Part shown: positions 7,887 through 17,571 of the stretch, piece after piece
Numbering within the stretch: position 1 is the stretch's first letter
Layout: every line of letters starts with the position of its first letter
Assembly (NCBI RefSeq): GCF_039414295.1
Contig: NZ_JBCITM010000010.1
Coordinates: 66,670-130,669, forward strand
DNA from: Anoxynatronum sibiricum
GTDB taxonomy: Bacteria > Bacillota > Clostridia > Peptostreptococcales > Tindalliaceae
DNA: 64,000 nt
Direction of reading: 5' to 3'
The notes under the pieces: model-generated
What the model saw: the letters and a program-made list of their open reading frames with translations, nothing else
Databases searched by the model: none
What the model was told of the DNA's origin: nothing
Position numbers and translations under genes: made by a program

Positions 7887-8957
7887 CTAAGAAGATCCAC
7901 GGGGATTCGAGACACTGCGCAAGATCACCAGATTTCTCTGCTTCAAGAGATCCACCTCGCGACCCTTCATCGGTCCTTTCACCATTTTTACCACGGGCCG
8001 CGTGTGAAAAGGACTATTGGTTTTTTCCACGACCCCCAGACTGCCGTCGTTCATTTCCACGAGTGAGTTCAAGGGATAGGGATTGATGTTTTTAATGAAC
8101 TCTTTCACCAGTCGGGGATTAAACTGCAACCCGCCGTCGCCCATGATATATTCAAACACCTCTGACACCGGGTGGGCTTTTCGGTAAACACGATCGCTAA
8201 TCATGGAATCAAACACATCTGCCAGTCCGATAATCTGCCCGAAAAGGGAGATGGCTTCACCGGAAAGACCCTCCGGATAGCCGGTTCCATCCCAACGCTC
8301 CTGATGCTGCAGCACCGGCAGTAAAATCGTTTCTTCCAGCTGGGTGTTTTCCTTTAGAAAACGGTAACCCAGGCGGCAATGGCTCTGAATCATCTCATAC
8401 TCCTTTGGGCTCAACTTCTCCTTTGCCAGTATGTGGGCGGGGACAAACAGCATGCCCACATCATGGAGCATCGCTGCCAGTCCCAGTTTTCGCAGCTCTT
8501 CCCGATCCAGGCCAAGACTCGTGCCCAGCAGCAGGGAAACAATCATGGTGCCCACCGAGTGCTGGTAAAGGTACTCCTGAGCATTTCTCATGTCCAGTAC
8601 TTTTTTCATGATGGCTTTTTCACTAAAAAAATCTTCCACCACTGATCCCATCATGGCACGAATGATGTTCAGCCCAATTTCTTCCGGACCGGCATCCTCC
8701 ATTTCAGAGATGCTGGATAAATGCCGAAGTTGGAGTATCGTTTTCTGCTGAAAGTCAGGTCGAATCACTGCATCTATCTGGTATTCAATGTCGTCTTCAT
8801 ACACATCAACCGTTTCGTGGCCTTCCATCATTAATCGTGCGCGCACAAAAACCGTCATGAAGGTACCTTTATCATACATCAACTGTCCCGTGGCATCGTA
8901 CACAGGCTGAGCCAACCGGTCTTTTTCAGCTGCAAAACTGGTTTTTACGCGTTTCAT
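7887..8957 (-). CDS. HD-GYP domain protein, likely c-di-GMP phosphodiesterase
   Basis: 356 residues. A N-terminal region of about 140 residues has no recognised domain. It is followed by an HD-GYP domain: the HD pair in AAMLHDVGMLFVPAHIL (about 170) and the GYP signature in QERWDGTGYPEGLSGE (about 235), both with the metal-ligand histidines. HD-GYP enzymes hydrolyse cyclic di-GMP. A GGDEF protein (17572-18810) and Tad pilus and motAB genes in this window are possible users of that signal. The C-terminal 60 residues carry a small beta-rich tail. The ATG at 8957 follows AGGAGAG. Confidence 0.88.
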   Translation of the reverse strand: MKRVKTSFAAEKDRLAQPVYDATGQLMYDKGTFMTVFVRARLMMEGHETVDVYEDDIEYQIDAVIRPDFQQKTILQLRHLSSISEMEDAGPEEIGLNIIRAMMGSVVEDFFSEKAIMKKVLDMRNAQEYLYQHSVGTMIVSLLLGTSLGLDREELRKLGLAAMLHDVGMLFVPAHILAKEKLSPKEYEMIQSHCRLGYRFLKENTQLEETILLPVLQHQERWDGTGYPEGLSGEAISLFGQIIGLADVFDSMISDRVYRKAHPVSEVFEYIMGDGGLQFNPRLVKEFIKNINPYPLNSLVEMNDGSLGVVEKTNSPFHTRPVVKMVKGPMKGREVDLLKQRNLVILRSVSNPRGSS

Positions 8958-9280
8958 CCCTTACTCTCCTGTTCTATTCCTTTAGCTGCGTCTCTCATTT
9001 TGCGGCGCTTCAATACCTTTTATGCCTTTTCATACGCCGAGTCTGGTCACTTTTTCTTTTACTGACCACAATCTTATTATATCCCATTATTCAACCATCC
9101 ACAATGCCGGTGGCAGAATGACCACTCACCCAGCCGGGTTACTTTCCATTCAGTTAGCAGAGTCTGTCTGCCTATTCTCATCGCAAAAATATTTTGTCAA
9201 ACATATCTGAATGGGGTATAATGAAGGGGCAACTGATGGGAGACATTTGTGCATACCACGAAAACAAAGGAGGAAGAGGT
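8958..9280. other. intergenic region between HD-GYP gene and liv operon
   Basis: Divergent upstream region. The right part holds the liv promoter (9194-9222) and ribosome site. For the HD-GYP gene I see no convincing promoter. No small gene or repeat is recognisable. Confidence 0.5.
9194..9222 (+). promoter_or_regulatory. promoter of the liv operon
   Basis: -35 TTGTCA (9194-9199), 17-base spacer, -10 TATAAT (9217-9222), about 60 bases before the livJ start. Confidence 0.75.
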
Positions 9281-10486
9281 GTGAAAAAAAGTTTATTGCT
9301 GATCATGATGCTGCTACTGAGTTTATCACTGGTGTTGAGTGGCTGTGGCGGTTCCCAGCCTGCTGCTCCCGCACCCGCAGAGCCCGCAGAAACAGAAAGT
9401 GGCGAGACCCCTGCAGCAGACGGTGATGTCATCCGAATTGGTGTTTTTGAACCCATGACGGGAGCCAACGCTGCCGGTGGAGCCCTGGAAGTTGAAGGGG
9501 TGGAACTGGCAAACGAGCTGTATCCCACAGTTTTGGGAAGACCCGTTGAGTTTGTGGTTGTGGACAATCGCTCTGATGTGGTTGAAGCTGCCAACGCTGC
9601 TTCCCGCCTCATCGAACGGGAGAATGTGGTTGCCGTCATCGGCAGCTGGGGCAGCGGTTATTCCATGGCTGCAGGTCCCATCTTTGAAGGCGCTCAGGTG
9701 CCTGCTGTGGCCGCATCTGCCACCAATCCGCTGGTGACACAGGGCAATGACTATTATTTCCGCGTCTGCTTTATCGACCCATTCCAGGGTACGGTTATGG
9801 CCAACTATGCCTACAACAACCTGGGTGCCCGTAAAGCAGCCATCATCCGCGAAGTCTCCAACGACTATGCCGTTGGTCTTGCCAGCTTCTTTGAAGCAGC
9901 CTTCAAGGAACTCACAGGCGACGCTGATGCCATTGTTGAAATTTCTGATTACCAAACCGGTGACCAGGATTTCTCCTCTCAATTACTGAATGTCAGCTCC
10001 AAGAATCCTGATGTCATCTTTGCACCGGGCAACTTCACCGAGTCTGCGCTGGTCATCAGCCAGGCAAAAACCCTGGGTATAGAAATCCCCTTTATTGGCG
10101 GAGACACCTGGGAAACACCTGAGTTCATTGATATCGGCCAGGACGCCGTTGAGGGTGTCGTGTTCTCCACCTTCTTTGATGCAGATGCGCCGCTCACAGA
10201 AGAAACCGATGTCTTCCTGCAGGCTTATCGTGCCAAGTATAACCGGGAACCTGCAGCTGTTACTGCATTGGGATACGATGCCTACATTCTGATTCTCGAT
10301 GCCATTGAACGTGCTGGCACCACCGACGGCCCTGCATTGCGGGATGCCATCGCTGCCACTTCCGGATTCCCGGGAGCTGCCGGCATCATTACCCTGAATG
10401 CCGATGGTGATGCAGAGAAAAACGCTGTTATCAAAACTGTACAGGATGGTTCCTTCACTTACCTCGACACTGTTGAACCTCAATAA
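9281..10486 (+). CDS. livJ: branched-chain amino acid ABC transporter, substrate-binding lipoprotein
   Basis: 401 residues. A lipoprotein signal with the lipobox LSGCGG near residue 23 is followed by an Ala/Glu/Pro linker, then a periplasmic-binding fold of the Leu/Ile/Val family (IRIGVFEPMTGANAAGG opening, and IFEGAQVPAVAASATNP). It is anchored to the outer face of the membrane and delivers ligand to LivHM. The GTG at 9281 is chosen because AGGAGG lies seven bases upstream and the signal peptide begins there. It is first in the operon, followed by a hairpin (10541-10571) and livH. The real ligand may be another amino acid or amide. Confidence 0.93.
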   Translation: MKKSLLLIMMLLLSLSLVLSGCGGSQPAAPAPAEPAETESGETPAADGDVIRIGVFEPMTGANAAGGALEVEGVELANELYPTVLGRPVEFVVVDNRSDVVEAANAASRLIERENVVAVIGSWGSGYSMAAGPIFEGAQVPAVAASATNPLVTQGNDYYFRVCFIDPFQGTVMANYAYNNLGARKAAIIREVSNDYAVGLASFFEAAFKELTGDADAIVEISDYQTGDQDFSSQLLNVSSKNPDVIFAPGNFTESALVISQAKTLGIEIPFIGGDTWETPEFIDIGQDAVEGVVFSTFFDADAPLTEETDVFLQAYRAKYNREPAAVTALGYDAYILILDAIERAGTTDGPALRDAIAATSGFPGAAGIITLNADGDAEKNAVIKTVQDGSFTYLDTVEPQ

Positions 10487-10540
10487 CCACATCCGGTGAT
10501 TCTTTCACCTGATCAAGACCGATCCCATCAACTGAACAGT

Positions 10541-10571
10541 ATGCTTCCCTTCCTGTCAGGAGGGGAAGCAT
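10541..10571 (+). promoter_or_regulatory. intercistronic hairpin between livJ and livH
   Basis: ATGCTTCCC pairs with GGGGAAGCAT around an inner CCTGTCAGG loop-stem. Only weak T-richness follows. Such a hairpin after a binding-protein gene commonly protects its message or partly terminates, giving more binding protein than permease (inference). Confidence 0.6.
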
Positions 10572-10644
10572 CTGTTTGAACAATCCTTTTCTTATATGAT
10601 TTCTGACAGGAAAGCTACTCCAATCCATTACGGGTGGTGACAAG

Positions 10645-11538
10645 ATGTCTTTTGACTTATTCATGCAGTACCTGACCAACGGGATCTCTCTGGGCAGTCT
10701 TTACGCTCTGATTGCCATTGGTTACACCATGGTGTACGGGATTCTTCGACTCATCAACTTTGCCCACGGAGAAATTTTTATGATGTCTTTATACTTTGCT
10801 TTTTATGGGGTGGCCCTCTTTGCCCTGCCCTGGTACATTACCTTTGTGGTGGCAATCCTGATGACCGCCCTGCTGGGAATGACGGTGGAACGAGCCGCCT
10901 ATAAGCCCCTGCGCCATTCTCCCCGAATTACCATCATGGTTTCCGCCATTGGGGCTTCCTTCTTTCTTCAAAACCTGGCGGTGGTTATTTTTGGCGGACG
11001 TCCCAAGGCATTCCCAACAGTACCGCTTTTCACACAGGTGATCCGCATCGGCAATATTTCCATGCAGGCCCTCACTCTTTATATTCCCGTGGCCACAGTG
11101 GGTTTACTGGTTGGCCTTCATTTTCTCATTCATAAAACCAAAACCGGACTGGGGATGCGGGCCGTCTCCAAAGACCATGACACCGCCCGTCTCATGGGTG
11201 TCAACGTGGACCGCACCATCACCATCACCTTTGCCATCGGTTCTATTCTGGCTGCCTTCGGCGGCATCATGTGGGGCATGAAATTTCCCCAAATCGTTCC
11301 CACCATGGGGCTGATTCCCGGCCTCAAGTGCTTTATTGCGGCTGTGGTGGGCGGCATTGGCAATATTTCAGGGGCTGTACTGGGAGGCTTTATTCTGGGT
11401 ATTGGCGAGATCATGCTCATTGCCTTTCTTCCCGGACTCACAGGCTATCGGGATGCCTTTGCCTTTATTTTACTAATTGTCATCTTACTGGTGAAACCCA
11501 CTGGTTTGATGGGCGAAAAAACAGCAGAGAAGGTGTAA
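10645..11538 (+). CDS. livH: branched-chain amino acid ABC transporter permease LivH
   Basis: 297 residues, about eight membrane segments, with the LivH opening GSLYALIAIGYTMVYGILRLINFAHGE. The cytoplasmic coupling segment lies near VSKDHDTARLMGVNVDRTI. It pairs with LivM to form the channel of the importer. GGTGGTGA precedes the ATG. livM follows after two bases. Confidence 0.95.
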   Translation: MSFDLFMQYLTNGISLGSLYALIAIGYTMVYGILRLINFAHGEIFMMSLYFAFYGVALFALPWYITFVVAILMTALLGMTVERAAYKPLRHSPRITIMVSAIGASFFLQNLAVVIFGGRPKAFPTVPLFTQVIRIGNISMQALTLYIPVATVGLLVGLHFLIHKTKTGLGMRAVSKDHDTARLMGVNVDRTITITFAIGSILAAFGGIMWGMKFPQIVPTMGLIPGLKCFIAAVVGGIGNISGAVLGGFILGIGEIMLIAFLPGLTGYRDAFAFILLIVILLVKPTGLMGEKTAEKV

Positions 11539-11540
11539 CC

Positions 11541-12608
11541 ATGAAGATGAACCAGAAAAAACGGAATCTGATCCTGAATCTGGCGGCCATTCTGGTGCTT
11601 TTCCTTTTCCTGATGTACGCCAACTCAAATTTCAGTTCCTATAACATTCGTATTCTCAATTTGTGTGCCATCTATGCCATTCTGGGCATGAGCATGAACC
11701 TGATCAACGGTTTCACCGGACTGTTTTCTCTGGGCCACGCCGGCTTTATGGCTGTCGGTGCCTATACCACCGCTCTTCTGACCATGTCTCCGGCAGTTAA
11801 GGAACAGAATTATTTCCTGGAGCCCATTGCAGCACCGCTTGCCAACCTCAATGCTCCTTTTCTGGTGGCCATTCTGGTGGGCGGTTTTCTCTCGGCGGTG
11901 GTGGCTTTTTTCATTGGAGCACCAGCCCTGCGTCTCCGGGGCGATTACCTGGCCATTGCCACTCTGGGATTCTCTGAAATCATCCGCATTGTCATCACCA
12001 ATACCCAAAGCATCACCAACGGTGCTCTGGGCCTGAAATCCATTCCCACCACCACAAATCTCTGGTGGAGCTTTGGGGCTGCCCTGGTAACGCTTTATAT
12101 GATGTTCGCCATTGTGAACAGCAGTTACGGAAAAGCCTTCAAAGCCATTCGGGAAGATGAAATTGCAGCTGAAAGCATGGGCATCGATCTGTTTAAGCAC
12201 AAGGTACTGGCTTTTGTCATCGGTGCCTTCTTTGCCGGTGTTGGCGGCGGCCTGCTGGCCAGTCTCCAGGGGGCTGTCAACCCGCTGATGTTCCGCTTTG
12301 TTCTCACCTTTAACGTGGTGCTTATCGTGGTGCTGGGCGGCATGGGCAGCATGAGCGGTTCTGTCATTTCTGCCTTTGTGGTGACTTCCGGTCTTGAAAC
12401 GCTCCGGGTGCTGGATGAAGCCATTCGCATCGGCCCCATTAACCTGCCCGGCGTATCAGGCTTGCGAATGGTGGTCTTCTCCACCATGTTGATGATTGTG
12501 GTCATCTTTTTCCAAAATGGCTTAATGGGTACCACCGAGTTATCCTGGCAACGCCTCATCGACTTTTTCAGGAAGCACTTCCTCAAAAAGGAGGTGCCGT
12601 CTGAATGA
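11541..12608 (+). CDS. livM: branched-chain amino acid ABC transporter permease LivM
   Basis: 355 residues, multi-pass, with the LivM signatures LINGFTGLFSLGHAGFMAVG and LRGDYLAIATLGFSEIIR. I use the ATG at 11541, two bases after the livH stop, with GAGAAGGTG before it; the frame is open far upstream inside livH, but that part is only a shadow. The end overlaps livG by four bases (ATGA). Confidence 0.95.
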   Translation: MKMNQKKRNLILNLAAILVLFLFLMYANSNFSSYNIRILNLCAIYAILGMSMNLINGFTGLFSLGHAGFMAVGAYTTALLTMSPAVKEQNYFLEPIAAPLANLNAPFLVAILVGGFLSAVVAFFIGAPALRLRGDYLAIATLGFSEIIRIVITNTQSITNGALGLKSIPTTTNLWWSFGAALVTLYMMFAIVNSSYGKAFKAIREDEIAAESMGIDLFKHKVLAFVIGAFFAGVGGGLLASLQGAVNPLMFRFVLTFNVVLIVVLGGMGSMSGSVISAFVVTSGLETLRVLDEAIRIGPINLPGVSGLRMVVFSTMLMIVVIFFQNGLMGTTELSWQRLIDFFRKHFLKKEVPSE

Positions 12609-13375
12609 GCCTGCTAAAGACCAATGCCATTACCATGCAGTTTGGCGGCCTCACCGCCGTCAACGAATTGAGCCTTGCCATTGACAAGGGTGAAATCGTC
12701 GCTGTCATCGGTCCCAACGGTGCCGGCAAAACAACGGCCTTCAACATGATCACCGGGGTGTATAAACCCACCAAAGGAAGCATTCAGTTCAATGATCATG
12801 ATATCACTGGCCTGAAACCTCATCTCATCACCAAACAGGGCATGGCCCGCACCTTCCAGAATATCCGTCTTTTTAAAGACCTTTCGGTGGAAGATAACAT
12901 CTTCATTGCCCAGCACCTTCATCTGAAGGCCAACCTGTATCAGGCCATGTTCCGGCTTCCCGGATACCAGAAGGAGGAAAGGCTCATTTTGGAAAAGGTG
13001 ACTTTTCTGCTGGAAAAAGTGGGTCTGGCAGACCTGGCCCGTGAAAAGGCTTCCAGCCTGCCATACGGGTTGCAGCGAAAGCTTGAAATCGCACGGGCCT
13101 TGGCCACTGATCCCCAGTTATTGTTGCTGGACGAGCCGGCGGCAGGCATGAACCCTAAGGAAACCGAAGATCTCACCCTTTTCATTCGCCAGATTCGGGA
13201 TGAGTTTGATCTCACCATTCTGCTCATTGAGCACCATATGCAGGTGGTCATGGATATTTCCAACCGGATTTATGTGCTGGATTACGGCGTCACCATCGCC
13301 GAAGGAACACCTGTGGAAATTCAAAATAACGAACGGGTCATACAGGCCTACCTGGGGGTGGATGAAGATGCTTGA
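12605..13375 (+). CDS. livG: branched-chain amino acid ABC transporter ATPase LivG
   Basis: 256-residue ABC ATPase: Walker A GPNGAGKTTAFN (about 37-48), the LivG-typical GMARTFQNIRLF Q-loop, a signature region around LPYGLQRKLEIARAL (the usual LSGGQ replaced by LPYGLQ, as is normal in LivG), and Walker B LLLLDEPAAGMNP. It supplies energy with LivF. The ATG overlaps the livM stop, so translation is coupled. Confidence 0.95.
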   Translation: MSLLKTNAITMQFGGLTAVNELSLAIDKGEIVAVIGPNGAGKTTAFNMITGVYKPTKGSIQFNDHDITGLKPHLITKQGMARTFQNIRLFKDLSVEDNIFIAQHLHLKANLYQAMFRLPGYQKEERLILEKVTFLLEKVGLADLAREKASSLPYGLQRKLEIARALATDPQLLLLDEPAAGMNPKETEDLTLFIRQIRDEFDLTILLIEHHMQVVMDISNRIYVLDYGVTIAEGTPVEIQNNERVIQAYLGVDEDA

Positions 13376-14081
13376 GATTAACAACCTGGTGGTGGCCTAT
13401 GGCGGCATTCAGGCACTGAAGGGCATCAACCTCAGTGTGGAGCAGGGGAAAATTGTGGCCCTGATTGGTGCCAATGGTGCCGGCAAAAGCACCACCCTGA
13501 AGTCTATTGTGGGGCTGGTGAAGCCAGTGAGCGGGAGTATTGTGTACGAGGGAAAAGACCTGCTGAAAGTAAGTACCAAAGACATGGTGCGCCACGGCCT
13601 GACACTGGTGCCGGAGGGCCGGAAGATTTTCCCGGATCTGACGGTGTTGGAAAACCTGAACATCGGTGCTTTCTGCCGTAGCGATACCAAAGACATTAAC
13701 CGGGACCGGGACTGGGTCTATGAGCTGTTTCCCATTCTTAAAGAGCGAAACTGGCAGTTGGCCGGTACCCTTTCAGGAGGCGAACAGCAAATGCTGGCCG
13801 TTGGCCGGGCCTTAATGTCCCGCCCCCGGCTGCTGATGATGGACGAACCTTCTCTGGGGCTGGCTCCTCTGATTGTCAAAAACATCTTCAGCATTATTCG
13901 GGAAATTCATGAACAGCAGGGTGTCACCATTCTCCTTATTGAACAGAATGCCAACGTCTCTCTAAAAATTGCCGACAAGGGTTATGTCATTGAGACAGGC
14001 ATGATCAAGCTGGAAGGTACCGGTCAAGAGCTTCTGGTGAACGAAGAAGTGAAAAAAGCCTATCTGGGTGAAGCCCATTAA
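13368..14081 (+). CDS. livF: branched-chain amino acid ABC transporter ATPase LivF
   Basis: 237-residue ABC ATPase: Walker A GANGAGKSTTLKSI, signature LSGGEQQMLAVGRAL, Walker B LLMMDEPSLGLAP. The ATG at 13368 overlaps the end of livG by eight bases and fits the family start MLEINNLVVAYGG. It is the last gene before the terminator at 14097-14130. Confidence 0.95.
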   Translation: MLEINNLVVAYGGIQALKGINLSVEQGKIVALIGANGAGKSTTLKSIVGLVKPVSGSIVYEGKDLLKVSTKDMVRHGLTLVPEGRKIFPDLTVLENLNIGAFCRSDTKDINRDRDWVYELFPILKERNWQLAGTLSGGEQQMLAVGRALMSRPRLLMMDEPSLGLAPLIVKNIFSIIREIHEQQGVTILLIEQNANVSLKIADKGYVIETGMIKLEGTGQELLVNEEVKKAYLGEAH

Positions 14082-14096
14082 AGTCTAAATTGAATC

Positions 14097-14130
14097 AAAG
14101 CCCGCTGGTCTCTAATGACCCGCGGGCTTT
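14097..14130 (+). terminator. terminator of the liv operon
   Basis: AAAGCCCGC (14097-14105) pairs with GCGGGCTTT (14122-14130). It lies between convergent livF and the histidine kinase at 14135 and may serve both. Confidence 0.75.
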
Positions 14131-14134
14131 GTGA

Positions 14135-16228
14135 TTATGATGGTGCTTGATCTTTCAGGGGACAGGTAAAATAAAAAGAACTACCTGCTCCTTCGGTGCT
14201 TTCAACCCACATGCGGCCACCCATTTGTTCCACGATTCCCTTCGAAATGGCCAGTCCCAGTCCGGTGCCGCCATATTTTCGGGTGGTGGAACCGTCCACC
14301 TGTTGAAAGCTGTCAAAAATTTCCGGTTGCTTATGGTGAGGGATTCCAATGCCGGTATCCCTCACCTGAAAAACCAGTTCTGCTTCACTGATTCCGCTAT
14401 TGCTATGATCCTGATGTCTGACTTGAATCAGGATTTCCCCTCTTTCAGTGAACTTAATGGCGTTGCCCACCAAGTTTGTCAGCACCTGCCGCAATCGAAA
14501 AGGATCTCCTGAAATTTTTACCGGAACTTTTTCTGAAACATCGCAGCCAAGGTGCAGCTTTTTTTCCCGGGCCGACACCTGAAAAAGACTCACCAGATCC
14601 TTCAGCAGTATGTGAATGTCAAACACCGTTTCTTCCAGCTGAATTTTTCCGGCTTCTATACGGGTATAGTCAAGTATGTCCTGAATCACCACCAGTAATG
14701 AATCAGAAGCCGTTTTTGCCAATTGCAGGTATTCCTGCTGCTCCTGATCCAATGCTGTCATTTTCAAAAGCTGCATCATGCCCATCAATCCGTTGAGAGG
14801 GGTGCGTATTTCATGGGACATATTGGCCAGAAACTGGCTTTTTGCCAGATTGGCTGCTTCTGCCTGCTCTTTGGCAAGGCGTAATTTTTCCTGAGACATC
14901 ATTCGTTCCGTTTCGTCATGAATGTAGCCCTGAATACGTATGATATCACTATCCTGCTGGTATTCCGGCACATTATAATCGTAGATCCAGCGGTAGAAGC
15001 CATCTTTATGGCGCACCCGATAGGTCTGAGTATAATGGGGCGCCCGATTCCTTCGAAATTCAACAGCTTCTTTTACCACCTGGTGGTAATCATCGGGATG
15101 CATGAGCATTCCATATTCAAAATCTGGCGCCATAATGGTTTCAGGGGTATATCCCAGCAGTTTTTCCACATTGGCAGAGACTCTTTCCACCTGCCACGAA
15201 CCCGGCGAACCCCGCCAGGTGAAAAACACCACCGGCCCGGAGGCGAAAAGATCCCGTTCTTTTCGAATTTCAAGCTCAACTTCTTTTTTGGCGGTAATAT
15301 CCAAGTGGGTGCCTGACATAAGCAGCGGCTGGCCATCGGCTGACCATCGTACCACCTTCCCCTGATCCATGATCCAGATCCAGTGGCCATTTTTATGCCT
15401 CAGACGGCATTCCACCTGATAAAAGGGTTGTTCACCGGCAATCACTGTCTCCAGTTCCCGGTTGCTAATGATCTTGTCTTCCGGATGAATCAATCGATAC
15501 CATGTGCCAAGATCAATGGGTTCCATCTCTTCACGGGTGTACCCAACCATTTCCAGATAGCGGTCATTGACTGCCATGGCATTTGTTTGAACATTCCATT
15601 CCCAGGTGCCCACCCGTGTTGCTTCAATAATATCCGCCAGTCGCTTTCTTTCTGCCCCCAGCTGTGCTTCAGCCTGATTCCGGTGAAGGGAGACAGACGA
15701 AAGCGAAGCATAAAACTCCAGTATTTGCCTGGGAGGGTCTGGCTGATCTGCTGACAGGCCAATGGTGGATGTACCATAGAGTTGACCATCCAGCAAGTGA
15801 ATGATGGAAATGAAACGATCCAGCCCAGTGAGGTGTTTAATCACCGCCGAAACTTCCAATGACACTTTTCCCTCGGTGGCTTCAGTGAGATTTGCCCAAT
15901 ACAGTACCTGCCCTTCTGATTTGGAATCCATCAACCTGAAATCCACCGGTATTTCCACACTTAGCAAATCCCGTCCTGTCAGACGTATGACACTTTGAAG
16001 CATACGATTGGCTGCATCCACTTTTCTGACCTTCAGCACATTTTTTTCTTTCGTGTACTCTGACCAGATGGCGACACTGGTTCCCGATATTTCTTTTAAC
16101 TGCTGCAACATTAACAACACCAGCGTGTTGGTGTCGCTAACCATTGCCTGTTCCGTTACCATTCGCTGAAGCCTTTCCATACTGTCCAGCACCGGTATCG
16201 AAGTAGTTTCTGTTTGTCGCTCCATCAT
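14135..16228 (-). CDS. PAS-PAS sensor histidine kinase, cytosolic
   Basis: 697 residues without clear membrane segments. An N-terminal region of about 190 residues looks like a GAF-type sensor. Two PAS domains follow (about 195-320 and 330-445, both with the HPED/HPDD motif). The dimerisation domain has the phospho-accepting His in FLANMSHEIRTPLNG, and the ATPase domain has NAIKF, DTGIGI and GTGLGLAIS. No receiver domain follows, so it is not a hybrid. A partner regulator is not adjacent; the single-domain regulator at 24507 or others could serve. AGGAGG precedes the ATG by ten bases. Confidence 0.9.
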   Translation of the reverse strand: MMERQTETTSIPVLDSMERLQRMVTEQAMVSDTNTLVLLMLQQLKEISGTSVAIWSEYTKEKNVLKVRKVDAANRMLQSVIRLTGRDLLSVEIPVDFRLMDSKSEGQVLYWANLTEATEGKVSLEVSAVIKHLTGLDRFISIIHLLDGQLYGTSTIGLSADQPDPPRQILEFYASLSSVSLHRNQAEAQLGAERKRLADIIEATRVGTWEWNVQTNAMAVNDRYLEMVGYTREEMEPIDLGTWYRLIHPEDKIISNRELETVIAGEQPFYQVECRLRHKNGHWIWIMDQGKVVRWSADGQPLLMSGTHLDITAKKEVELEIRKERDLFASGPVVFFTWRGSPGSWQVERVSANVEKLLGYTPETIMAPDFEYGMLMHPDDYHQVVKEAVEFRRNRAPHYTQTYRVRHKDGFYRWIYDYNVPEYQQDSDIIRIQGYIHDETERMMSQEKLRLAKEQAEAANLAKSQFLANMSHEIRTPLNGLMGMMQLLKMTALDQEQQEYLQLAKTASDSLLVVIQDILDYTRIEAGKIQLEETVFDIHILLKDLVSLFQVSAREKKLHLGCDVSEKVPVKISGDPFRLRQVLTNLVGNAIKFTERGEILIQVRHQDHSNSGISEAELVFQVRDTGIGIPHHKQPEIFDSFQQVDGSTTRKYGGTGLGLAISKGIVEQMGGRMWVESTEGAGSSFYFTCPLKDQAPS

Positions 16229-16278
16229 GTGAAAACGGCCTCCTGCTCACCGGTCACTGGCTGCTGCCTGATTTTCCC

Positions 16279-16725
16279 TCAGCGTCCCGGGAGATGCATT
16301 CGTTTCATGTCATAGATGATGTACTCAGTGGTGAACAATGCCTGATGATCCGGATCAAAAACATAGGTATATTTCAGGTCATCGACTTTTGGGAAGGCGG
16401 TCATATCAAGATAATAAAGCTGTCTGTCCGGATTCATACGGTTTTCGCTGAAAAATGCCGCCAGATCTTTTTCCTCATCAAGATTCATCTTCTCTGTCAG
16501 AGGATAAGTGCCGTGATCCTGTCCATAGGCCACCACCCACTGCTTCACTTCATGATACTCAGCTGCGTAGGTGTCATGCACCCATGTTTCATAACGAAAA
16601 TACATGGGCAGACTGAAGGCTGCCAGCACTATCAATAAAAAAGTCAGGGCAATCCGCTTGCCGGTATACTTGGTTTGCTTTACTTCAAAAAGAGATTCCA
16701 GCTTATCCCGCAGGGTTTCCATCAT
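16279..16725 (-). CDS. small membrane-anchored protein of unknown function
   Basis: 148 residues that I do not recognise. Residues about 20-42 form one membrane segment after a basic N terminus. The rest would lie outside: a helix-rich first half, then a beta-like segment with the runs RQLYYLDMTAFP and YTYVFDPDHQALF. AGGTGATAAA precedes the ATG. The shape (short N-terminal anchor, compact outer domain) is like minor pilin-type or YpmB-like proteins, but no cleavage motif is seen. It lies between a kinase and a phosphatase on the same strand. Confidence 0.7.
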   Translation of the reverse strand: MMETLRDKLESLFEVKQTKYTGKRIALTFLLIVLAAFSLPMYFRYETWVHDTYAAEYHEVKQWVVAYGQDHGTYPLTEKMNLDEEKDLAAFFSENRMNPDRQLYYLDMTAFPKVDDLKYTYVFDPDHQALFTTEYIIYDMKRMHLPGR

Positions 16726-16782
16726 TTTATCACCTCATGTCTGCTTTCCTTTGTTGTTTTATCATATCGTCTGTTCTCCGAA

Positions 16783-17436
16783 CTATTTTCCCTCCAACCG
16801 GTTGATCAAGGCCTTCACATCTGCCACCACCTCAGTGGCGCCGGCGTCGGTCAACTCCTTTTCTGAGCCGTACCCGTAAAGAACACCAATGACAGCCAGT
16901 TCATGGGCTTTCGCCCCGATCACATCATGTTCCCGATCACCCACCATGACAGTATCTCCCTTATCCAACCCCTGTTCTGTCAGAACCGCTTCAATCACTG
17001 CCGCCTTGGCAGTTCGTCGTCCATCCAGAAAACAGCCGTAAATACCTGAAAAAAAGCTGTCCAGCTCATCTTTTTCCAACATCTGCCGGGCAAATGGTGT
17101 TGGTTTTGAGGTGGCCACATACAGTATTTTCCCTGCTTCTTTCAGCCGCCGCAGCATTTCGGGAACACCTGGATACACGCTGTGTTCAAAAATGCCCCTG
17201 GTGGTGTAATAGGACCTGTAGTGGGTGAGTGCTTGCTGGGCCTGAACTTCACTCAGTCCATGAAAGTTCATAAAAGAATCGAGGAGCGGCGGCCCTATGT
17301 ACACCTCCAAATCGTCCAGATTGTCCACCTTGATGTCAAACTGATCCAGCGCATACTGCACTCCCCGGGTGATTCCGGGTTTGGAGTCTGTCAGGGTGCC
17401 ATCAAGGTCAAACAGAACTGTCTGCCATGTTTTCAT
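16783..17436 (-). CDS. HAD-family hydrolase, phosphoglycolate phosphatase-like
   Basis: 217 residues with the four HAD motifs: nucleophile DLDGTLTDSK near the start, Ser/Thr in LYVATSKPTPFARQ, Lys in the middle and the acidic pair in MVGDREHDVIGAKAH. The alpha-helical cap between motifs 1 and 2 puts it with Gph/PpaX. These enzymes remove phosphate from phosphoglycolate, pyrophosphate-phospho-HPr or similar small molecules. Start: AAAGGA lies directly before an ATG at 17448 and 12 bases before the ATG at 17436; I prefer the latter. Confidence 0.85.
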   Translation of the reverse strand: MKTWQTVLFDLDGTLTDSKPGITRGVQYALDQFDIKVDNLDDLEVYIGPPLLDSFMNFHGLSEVQAQQALTHYRSYYTTRGIFEHSVYPGVPEMLRRLKEAGKILYVATSKPTPFARQMLEKDELDSFFSGIYGCFLDGRRTAKAAVIEAVLTEQGLDKGDTVMVGDREHDVIGAKAHELAVIGVLYGYGSEKELTDAGATEVVADVKALINRLEGK

Positions 17437-17571
17437 TGATGTCTTCATTCCTTTCAGTAAGTCGCGATGAGCATCTTCTGTATGAACTCAGTCTCCTATA
17501 TGGATGAGATCTTACACATGAGAGATGCCACCTATGAATGATATTCCACTGGCAAAGAAAATATCAGACTT